A stretch of DNA of 5,159 nucleotides from assembly GCA_025353305.1 (NCBI GenBank), contig JANXQX010000050.1:1-5159 (forward strand). The letters are read 5' to 3'. The translations under genes were made by a program, and so were the position numbers. Every line of letters begins with the position of its first letter. Positions within the stretch are counted from its first letter, which is position 1. The DNA is from Holophagaceae bacterium. Lineage in GTDB: Bacteria > Acidobacteriota > Holophagae > Holophagales > Holophagaceae. Of this stretch, positions 1 to 5,159 are shown piece by piece. The notes under the pieces were generated by a model. It did no database searches. It had not been told where the DNA came from and saw only the letters and a program-made list of their open reading frames with translations.

Positions 1-158
1 GGAAAGCGCGCCTTGAGCTGGAAGGGCGAACAGGGAAAAAGGTCGTTTCCGGTGGCAATTACCTGCCACCGGCACCGCCCAAAAAGACCTTGCCCGAGAA
101 AAGCGGCCGGACTCCTGAACTCAGAATCCCCAAGAAACCCAAATCGAGAAAGTCCTAG
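1..158 (+). CDS. C-terminal end of a Bro-N / prophage-antirepressor-like protein (5' end outside window)
   Basis: An open frame enters from the left edge (first full codon at 3) and ends with TAG at 156-158, giving 51 residues. The segment ARLELEGRTGKKVVSGGNYL (residues 2-21) resembles, from memory, the tail of Bro-N domain antirepressor-like proteins, which often end in an A-R-x-x-L-E-x-x-T-G-x-x-V-V-S-x-x-N-Y-L pattern. The last 30 residues are rich in Pro, Lys and Arg and look disordered and basic, compatible with nucleic-acid contact. The Bro-N domain itself would be N-terminal and is not in the window, so the family call rests on this short tail alone. The stop is two bases before the methyltransferase ATG, so the two genes are very probably co-transcribed and translationally coupled. 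That this is a real C-terminus is fairly safe; its identity is tentative. Confidence 0.55.
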   Translation, partial: KARLELEGRTGKKVVSGGNYLPPAPPKKTLPEKSGRTPELRIPKKPKSRKS

Positions 159-160
159 CC

Positions 161-2482
161 ATGGCCCGTCCTCCCCAGGAATCCCAACGCTACGAACTCA
201 GTGATGCCGAGAAGCGCGATCTCATCGCGCTGATCCAGGCGGGTAAGCCCCTGCCCGAGAAGTTCCGATTCCTGCTCTTCGCGGACAAGCGGGAGGTAGA
301 ACTGGTATGGAACGGCAAGACGCGGGATGTGTGCACGGCCATCCTGCCCTTCCAGACCCTGGAGCACATCGACGAGCCACGAAAGGAAAAGCACGAGGAG
401 AACCAGCTCCTGGGCTTCGATTCCCGGCAGGCCAAGGGCTGGACCAACAAGCTCATCTGGGGCGACAACAAGCTGATCCTCTCCAGCCTCAAATCCGGCG
501 CCCTGCGCCGCCAGATCGAGGAGGCGGGCGGCCTGAAGCTCATCTACATCGACCCGCCCTTCGATGTAGGCGCCGACTTCAGCATGGATATCGAGATTGG
601 CGGCGAGACCTTCCACAAGGAGCCCAACCTCTTGGAACAGATCGCCTACCGGGATACATGGGGGCGCGGCGCGGATAGTTTCATTGCCATGATCTACGAG
701 CGTCTGATCCTGATGCGCGACTTACTCGCAGAGGATGGCAGTTTGTATCTACACATTGGTCCAAATGTTAATCATTTAGTTCGCATGGTAGTCGACGAGG
801 TATTTGGCGGAAATTATTTTGCCAATGAGATTGTATGGCGCCGATCCTTTGGCCATAGTGACTCAAAACGTTACGGCATAATTCATGATTTAATTCTTTT
901 TTATGGCAAGTCTGAGAATCGAATTTGGAATGAAGTATTACAAAAAGCTGATAGTGATTATATTGACACATTTTTCGATCAGTATGATGAAGAACGAGGT
1001 GAAAGATATCAGCGTTTGAGTCTTTCGGCGGGCGGACTATCTGGCGGTGGCTATAAATATGAATACAAAGGAGTAACAACGTTATGGCGTTGCCCGATTG
1101 AAACATTGAAAAAACACGACGCTGATGGGCGTTTGCATTGGCCTAAGAAGGTGGGTGGCGTTCCGCGGCTTAAAAAATATGAAAGCGAACATGAAGGCGT
1201 TCCTCTCCAAGATTTATGGACGGATATTAGCAAAATCCATAATCAATCTTCTGAATTAACCGGATACTCAACTCAGAAGCCAAAGGAATTACTAGAAAGA
1301 ATAATCAAAGTATCTTCAAATCCTGGAGACCTGGTTGCCGATTTTTTCTGCGGATCGGGCACTACCGCCGCGGTGGCCGAAAAGTTGGGTCGAAAGTGGA
1401 TCGCCACGGACCTCGGCAAGTTCGGAATCCATACCACGCGAAAGCGGCTCATCCAGGTACAGCGGGAATTGAAGTCCTCCGGCCAAGAATTTCGCGCCTT
1501 CGAAGTGCTGAATCTTGGGCGGTATGAGCGGCAGGCCTACCTGAACGTGGGTGGCAATCTCAGCAAGAAACGGAAGGAAGAGGCCCTGGCCCGCAAAGAA
1601 CGAGAGTTCCGGGAACTGATCCTTCGCGCCTACAAGGCCCAGCCCCTGGAGAACGAGACTTTCTTCCACGGCAAAAACGCGGGACGCCTCGTGGTCGTCG
1701 GCCCCATCAACCTACCCGTGGGCCGACTCTTTGTGGAGGAGGTCATCACGGAATGCCGCAAGCGCGGGGCTACCCGCGTTGATGTGCTGGCCTTCGAGTT
1801 CGAGATGGGGCTCTTCCCTGCGGTGCTGGAGGAAGCGAAACAGAAGGGTATCGACATCGCGCCCAAGACCATTCCGCCGGAAGTCTTCGATAAGCGCGCT
1901 GTGGACAAGGGCCAGGTGCGCTTTGCGGATATCAGCTACGTGGAAGCCACACCGCGCTACGACAAGAGCCACAAGCTGAGCGTGGCCATTGAACTGACGG
2001 ATTTCTCGGTCTACCACAGCCAGGGCCTTGAAGATTCCCTGGCCGCCGAGTTGAAAGAGGGTAAGAGCGAGGTCATCTGCAGCAATGGCCAGCTCGTCAA
2101 AGTGAGCAAGGACAAACAGGGCGTGGTCACCAAGGACGTGCTCACCAAGCAATGGACCGATTGGGTGGACTACTGGGCCGTAGATTTCGACTACGAGAGC
2201 CGAAAGGAGATCATCAAGCGGCCCATCACGCTTGGGCTGGATGTGAATGAGGGTGGGTTGAGACCCGCAGAAGGCCAGGAACTGGAGTTCGAGGAATACT
2301 GGACCGGCAGCTACATCTTCGAGAACCAATGGCAGAGCTTCCGCACCCGCAAGGACCGGAACCTGGAACTGACCACAGCCGTTCAGACCTACGACATACC
2401 GGGACGCTACGTCGTGGCAGTGAAAGTCATCGACATCTTCGGCAACGACACAATGACGCTAGTGCCGGTAAATGTTGGGTAG
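161..2482 (+). CDS. Beta-class site-specific DNA methyltransferase (type III Mod-like, N6-adenine or N4-cytosine)
   Basis: Predicted to transfer a methyl group from S-adenosylmethionine to an exocyclic amino group in DNA, as the modification part of a restriction or other defence system. Of 773 residues, a family-specific N-terminal region (1-125) includes NKLIWGDNKLIL (96-107). Catalytic motif IV is LIYIDPPF (127-134), followed by GSLYLHIG (193-200), the target-recognition region (about 220-365), motif X TQKPKELLERII (371-382) and the SAM-binding motif I ADFFCGSGTT (393-402). The order IV, recognition region, I defines the beta class. After about 430 comes a long extension: a charged helical stretch (465-490), an alpha/beta segment with VVVGPINLPVGR (511-522), and a PKD-like end (705-771; YDIPGRYVVAVKVID then FGNDT). 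ATG 161 is the first start after an in-frame stop at 116-118; GAGAAAG at 146-152 is a weak ribosome site. All key motifs are intact. Type III Mod is the nearest group, but no Res subunit is visible. Adenine versus cytosine cannot be settled from the sequence. Confidence 0.93.
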   Translation: MARPPQESQRYELSDAEKRDLIALIQAGKPLPEKFRFLLFADKREVELVWNGKTRDVCTAILPFQTLEHIDEPRKEKHEENQLLGFDSRQAKGWTNKLIWGDNKLILSSLKSGALRRQIEEAGGLKLIYIDPPFDVGADFSMDIEIGGETFHKEPNLLEQIAYRDTWGRGADSFIAMIYERLILMRDLLAEDGSLYLHIGPNVNHLVRMVVDEVFGGNYFANEIVWRRSFGHSDSKRYGIIHDLILFYGKSENRIWNEVLQKADSDYIDTFFDQYDEERGERYQRLSLSAGGLSGGGYKYEYKGVTTLWRCPIETLKKHDADGRLHWPKKVGGVPRLKKYESEHEGVPLQDLWTDISKIHNQSSELTGYSTQKPKELLERIIKVSSNPGDLVADFFCGSGTTAAVAEKLGRKWIATDLGKFGIHTTRKRLIQVQRELKSSGQEFRAFEVLNLGRYERQAYLNVGGNLSKKRKEEALARKEREFRELILRAYKAQPLENETFFHGKNAGRLVVVGPINLPVGRLFVEEVITECRKRGATRVDVLAFEFEMGLFPAVLEEAKQKGIDIAPKTIPPEVFDKRAVDKGQVRFADISYVEATPRYDKSHKLSVAIELTDFSVYHSQGLEDSLAAELKEGKSEVICSNGQLVKVSKDKQGVVTKDVLTKQWTDWVDYWAVDFDYESRKEIIKRPITLGLDVNEGGLRPAEGQELEFEEYWTGSYIFENQWQSFRTRKDRNLELTTAVQTYDIPGRYVVAVKVIDIFGNDTMTLVPVNVG
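721..1320 (+). other. Low-GC block in the methyltransferase gene covering the target-recognition region
   Basis: By hand count this 600-nt stretch is about 40% GC, against about 61% in 421-720 and 58% in 1321-1620. Codon choice changes with it, with many A/T-ending codons (for example tta, att, aat, aaa). It encodes residues 187-386: the conserved GSLYLHIG segment, the variable recognition region and motif X. Catalytic DPPF (551-562) and SAM-binding FCGSG (1346-1360) lie outside, in high-GC sequence. The reading frame is continuous and the conserved segments inside are intact, so this is not decay. The likely reading is replacement of the specificity-determining section by homologous recombination; breakpoints are known only to within tens of bases. 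Confidence 0.75.
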
Positions 2483-2487
2483 GGGGT

Positions 2488-4725
2488 CTAAGAGCTTTGG
2501 GATAGTGTGTGCTCAAACGCTACGAGTAGCAGCTCCTGCCTCTTCGTCAGCCCATCTTGAGGGATGGCATCCACTCCAGCTTTGAGGATTCCGACTGGGA
2601 TGAATCTTTCGATTTGCTGCAACTGGAATTGTACAAGCGGGCGGGAGAAATGATCCCCAAACGTTTGAGTCAACCCCACGGAGGCAAGGGCTTCAAGAAT
2701 TGTGAAAGCACCGCCGGACTGCACGACACCAGCTACCCACTCACGGGCAACTCGTCCATCAGTCCAGTCCAACCATAGATTTAGCAGTCGGCCGAGGTGG
2801 GGATTCTGGCTCAAGAGATTTGCAGAGCCAGCAGCAGAAATCTTCTCAGCACACTTCGCTTGGAACCGTCCCAATTCGTTCTCACTGATGATGTAGGTCT
2901 CGCTTCCTTGATCCTGACTCCGCTTCTGCCAAGCCACCAAGGAACAGGGCATTGCGATTCCAACTGTGGAATCAATGGCGTTTTCTAGGACTTCCTCACG
3001 GCGGTTAGTATTCGTCTCCTGGCTAATGAACCAGTTGAGAAGAAAGAGTGCTTCATTGAATGCACCAATGCGAATTGTTTTGGATTCGCTTGGTAAGAAC
3101 TCTCCGATGTCGAAGAAGGCCGTTACGAAGGGTGCCACTGCATTCACTTCTAGCAAGGACTTGAATTGATGGAGGCGACTCACAACTACCGGAATTATTC
3201 CTCGTTCGTGAAATGAGAGGAGAGCGCGAACCAGGGCATCCCGGTCTCCTACAATCGCAAGCAATGAATCAAATTCAGCTTTGCTGATGTCGCCGTGTGG
3301 TACCGCAAGCATGAAGTAACGATCAAAGAATTCTGGTGAACAGACTCTGTATGATTGGGTCCACTCCGCCATGGATTCAGAACTGTGGGTGGATCCTCCG
3401 AAAGCCCAGGCTATGGGTGGGAACAGACGTTGTAATATTTCAGTCAAAGATTCGCGCTTCCCCGGCGGATCTTTGGGGACCAGATTGTTCAAAGTCTCCC
3501 TCGTCACATCATCGCGATTTGTAGACCCGTTCCCAACACCGCTTGTGGTCAGAATTTTCTTCAGTGCCGGAAGCTGTACATGAATGGCTGGTTCGAAGGT
3601 ACGGATTGCTTCGATTCCCAGTAGGTCTACTGGGTCCACCTCCGGGTTCTTTCCGCCTCCGAGCACCTCAAGCTGGAATTCGTAGGTTGCCGAAAAACGA
3701 TTGATGTCCCTTGGGGTGTGGAAGAGTTGTTGCAAGCCACCGTGGTAAAGGTTGGTCCACCTTTCATGATCAAATCGACTTGAAGGTAAATCGACAAGAA
3801 TCACGTCAAGCCGCTCGAAGAGAAGAGCGTCTAATTGTTCACGACTTGCGAGTGGAAGGTCGAACTCCAGTTGGATAATTTTTTTTAGGAATTCGGCACC
3901 ATCTGGATTGCCTGCATCTTGAAGGCTTCGTTCAACTACGTCACGTTGAAAAAGAAGGAGGTATGAAATCTTTGGGAGATCTCCGCATGCCTTCACGAAC
4001 TGGAATAGTGTCCTGATGTCCCCTGCCTGGAGTCGGTCGATGTCATCAAGGACGACGATGAGGCTCCGATCGCGATTCCGCAATGCTGATACAAGTTCCT
4101 TTTTTAGCTCCTCTATGGGTTTCCGAAGGTGTTCAGCATTGAACTTGAACCATTCGGCGGCTGCATCCGCTGCCGTTCTAGAGAAACGTAATATGCCAGC
4201 TGCAATCACACCGATTATCCCTATTGCTTGTAACCAAGGAGCTAGCCATGAAGCCCTGGCTATAGAGCCACTTCCTATGAAGGTAAGAGCACCAACGAAT
4301 AGAGGCATTGTTAGCATTCGGTGGATGCTAACCGTTCCTCTTTCAGCCAATTTCAGAGCTGATGCCCAGGCTCGAAATTTCTTTTCAAGTTCCGAACTAC
4401 GCAATCCTCGATCAGGCTGCCCCAGCTTAATTCCGACCTCTTGATAGAACCGAGTCAACAGTCCACCTTGGCTCGACACGGCCCACGGGTTGAACTCTAA
4501 GACATCCGGCCTGACCTCAGGAGAGAGTTCCTTCTCGATGTTCTCGATGAGGAGGTTTTTCATCGAGGTCTTGCCTGAACCCCATGATCCGCACAGCCCA
4601 ACAACGATACTCTCTTGGCCATCCCACTCTGAAAGGGCCTTAGCCAGATGAGCGGCAAACGTCCCACGACCGAACTTGTCCTGGGTTCGGGAAAGAATTG
4701 GTCTATCTGCAGCGTGGGTTCGCAC
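2488..4725 (-). CDS. KAP-family P-loop NTPase with two predicted membrane helices
   Basis: A predicted membrane-associated ATPase of the KAP group (named for Kidins220/ARMS and PifA), which includes phage-exclusion protein PifA and the QatA ATPase. Numbered from the GTG at 4725 (745 residues): Walker A GSWGSGKT (46-53), FNPW (78-81), two hydrophobic stretches (about 140-156 and 160-179) inserted between the Walker motifs as is typical of the family, Walker B LIVVLDDIDRL (222-232), and HTPRDINRF (336-344), the conserved Arg-rich segment after the nucleotide core. Residues from about 380 onward are unassigned and look mainly helical; FFDRYF (466-471) stands out. Alternative start TTG 4734 would add three residues; GTG is preferred because TTAGG lies nine bases before it. 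GC is about 48%, lower than both flanks. The neighbouring 425 bp holds no gene and the other neighbour converges, so no partner is visible. A role in anti-phage defence is inferred from family and context; family assignment is strong. Confidence 0.9.
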   Translation of the reverse strand: MRTHAADRPILSRTQDKFGRGTFAAHLAKALSEWDGQESIVVGLCGSWGSGKTSMKNLLIENIEKELSPEVRPDVLEFNPWAVSSQGGLLTRFYQEVGIKLGQPDRGLRSSELEKKFRAWASALKLAERGTVSIHRMLTMPLFVGALTFIGSGSIARASWLAPWLQAIGIIGVIAAGILRFSRTAADAAAEWFKFNAEHLRKPIEELKKELVSALRNRDRSLIVVLDDIDRLQAGDIRTLFQFVKACGDLPKISYLLLFQRDVVERSLQDAGNPDGAEFLKKIIQLEFDLPLASREQLDALLFERLDVILVDLPSSRFDHERWTNLYHGGLQQLFHTPRDINRFSATYEFQLEVLGGGKNPEVDPVDLLGIEAIRTFEPAIHVQLPALKKILTTSGVGNGSTNRDDVTRETLNNLVPKDPPGKRESLTEILQRLFPPIAWAFGGSTHSSESMAEWTQSYRVCSPEFFDRYFMLAVPHGDISKAEFDSLLAIVGDRDALVRALLSFHERGIIPVVVSRLHQFKSLLEVNAVAPFVTAFFDIGEFLPSESKTIRIGAFNEALFLLNWFISQETNTNRREEVLENAIDSTVGIAMPCSLVAWQKRSQDQGSETYIISENELGRFQAKCAEKISAAGSANLLSQNPHLGRLLNLWLDWTDGRVAREWVAGVVQSGGAFTILEALASVGLTQTFGDHFSRPLVQFQLQQIERFIPVGILKAGVDAIPQDGLTKRQELLLVAFEHTLSQSS

Positions 4726-4734
4726 TGCGTTCAA

Positions 4735-4739
4735 CCTAA
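4735..4739 (-). promoter_or_regulatory. Weak Shine-Dalgarno-like site for the KAP NTPase
   Basis: On the - strand TTAGG lies nine bases before GTG 4725 and directly touches the alternative TTG 4734. The spacing suits the GTG and is impossible for the TTG, so it decides the start choice. The match to the anti-Shine-Dalgarno sequence is short (AGG core). No other in-frame ATG, GTG or TTG occurs between the TTG and the upstream stop at 4798-4800. Confidence 0.4.
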
Positions 4740-4846
4740 CACCAACTCTGAAAGGTGTCTGGAGAGGTGGTCGTATTTGCCTCCAAAGTGGCAGTCTTCA
4801 TCTAAATGGCGTCGATAGGGCATTCCCTCAAGGCGCTGCAAAGGTA

Positions 4847-4908
4847 CGGGTTTCCTTTTCAGGCGGCGGCACGCATATCCCATTTTCCTTGTGGCCAGGA
4901 GAAACCCG
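4847..4908. repeat. Small inverted repeat
   Basis: CGGGTTTC (4847-4854) is exactly mirrored by GAAACCCG (4901-4908), separated by 46 bases. The inner flanks are loosely complementary as well (TTTTCAGGC and GCCAGGA-like). It lies between the NTPase start and the longer inverted repeat, so it could be part of the leader or an operator, but a perfect arm of only 8 bp at this distance can arise by chance. Confidence 0.35.
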
Positions 4909-4977
4909 GTTCTTAACCCCCTTCCTCACCGACACCCCGGCAAGCCACCTTTCCTTCTGCGCAAAATGTCAAACCGC

Positions 4978-5089
4978 CAGGGCGTGGCGCAAGGTACCTC
5001 CAGAAAAATCACGGCCTCCACATCAGGAAAGGCGCCTGCTGCGGACCCTCCGAGATTTTTCAGGAGCCTCCACCTTCCGCCACACCCAG
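4978..5089. repeat. Long imperfect inverted repeat (hairpin or small mobile-element-like)
   Basis: Left arm 4978-5013 can pair with right arm 5051-5089. The inner block 4998-5013 against 5051-5066 pairs at 14 of 16 positions around an A5/T5 core. The next block 4983-4995 against 5072-5084 pairs at 11 of 13, and CAGGG (4978-4982) continues against 5085-5089 with one mismatch. In total 29 of 34 aligned positions pair, with an asymmetric bulge (4996-4997 against 5067-5071). The 37-nt loop contains the self-complementary AGGCGCCT inside a CAGG/CCTG mini-stem (5024-5038). Weaker symmetry may extend outward, with CCTTTCCTTC near 4948 mirrored by GAAGGAAAAGG near 5112. No T-run follows either arm, so it does not look like a simple intrinsic terminator. 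Confidence 0.65.
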
Positions 5090-5159
5090 TCTCATTTGTG
5101 CTGCCCGCCATGAAGGAAAAGGAGGAGTTTCGCGGTTCTAGGGAAAGATTTAAGCTTTG

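Larger units (their letters stand above)
4735..5159. other. Gene-free intergenic region upstream of the KAP NTPase gene
   Basis: About 425 bp at roughly 58% GC, bounded by the NTPase start and the window edge. Open frames exist on both strands but none has a credible ribosome site or protein-like composition. The region must hold the promoter of the NTPase gene on the - strand, but no convincing -35/-10 pair was found. It contains several inverted repeats, the strongest at 4978-5089 and a smaller one at 4847-4908, plus a 5-bp stem (4739-4743 with 4754-4758) right next to the NTPase start. No tRNA, rRNA or CRISPR pattern was seen. Confidence 0.6.

Noticed and set aside
51..70. Perfect 7-bp stem GGTGGCA/TGCCACC with 6-nt loop
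   Set aside because: It lies inside the C-terminal coding part of the upstream gene (Gly-Gly-Asn-Tyr-Leu-Pro-Pro codons) and has no T-run after it, so a terminator is unlikely.
13..204. + strand open frame of 63 codons overlapping the methyltransferase start
   Set aside because: It is an out-of-frame shadow of the real upstream reading frame that ends at 158. It is Pro/Ser/Arg-rich with no motif.
1712..2329. Long open frame (205 codons) antisense to the methyltransferase C-terminal half
   Set aside because: It is the mirror of GC-biased codons in a clearly real gene. Its composition (many His, Leu, Val, Ala) is typical of antisense readings and it has no recognisable motif.
2488..4725. Assignment of the NTPase as qatA
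   Set aside because: It shares the KAP fold, but none of the QatB, QatC (QueC-like) or QatD (TatD-like) partners is next to it, so the symbol is not justified.
4926..5111. - strand open frame of 61 codons in the intergenic region
   Set aside because: It lies almost entirely on the inverted repeat, is preceded by a pyrimidine-rich stretch rather than a ribosome site, and matches no family I know.
4676..5113. + strand open frame of 145 codons across the NTPase start and intergenic region
   Set aside because: It overlaps the conserved NTPase N-terminus, has no ribosome site and has low-complexity, non-protein-like composition. It also runs through the inverted repeat.
5110..5159. Possible gene start at ATG 5110 reading off the right edge
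   Set aside because: Only 16 codons are visible, no Shine-Dalgarno site precedes the ATG, and the AGGAGG-like stretch at 5120-5125 is downstream of it with no start codon at suitable spacing.

Overview
This is a bacterial accessory (defence-island type) segment. It carries the 3' end of one gene, a complete DNA methyltransferase gene on the + strand, a complete P-loop NTPase gene on the - strand converging on it, and about 430 bp of gene-free, inverted-repeat-rich sequence at the right end. The taxon cannot be read from the window. Most of the methyltransferase gene and the intergenic part are about 58-61% GC by hand count. The NTPase gene is nearer 48%, and one block inside the methyltransferase gene is about 40%, so the region looks assembled from several sources.

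Left part (1-2482, + strand): an open frame enters from outside the window and stops at 158. Its last 51 residues resemble the C-terminal tail of Bro-N/prophage-antirepressor-like proteins. Two bases later begins a 773-residue beta-class DNA methyltransferase of the type III Mod-like group (DPPF motif, target-recognition region, then FCGSG motif), with a long C-terminal extension ending in a PKD-like beta domain. The spacing implies one operon and probably coupled translation. No restriction or helicase subunit is visible. It could only lie upstream in this operon, because the methyltransferase is followed directly by the convergent gene.

Right part (2488-4725, - strand): a KAP-family P-loop NTPase with Walker A, two predicted membrane helices inserted between Walker A and Walker B, a DDID Walker B and an all-alpha-looking C-terminal half. 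The family includes F-plasmid PifA (phage exclusion) and QatA (ATPase of the Qat anti-phage system). No Qat partner gene is in the window. Its stop codon is 5 bp from the methyltransferase stop.

Most interesting: (1) the target-recognition part of the methyltransferase is a sharply bounded low-GC block, the signature expected of a domain swap that changes DNA specificity; (2) a solitary membrane KAP NTPase sits beside a modification gene; (3) a strong imperfect inverted repeat (arms of about 34 nt, 29 pairable) lies upstream of the NTPase gene.
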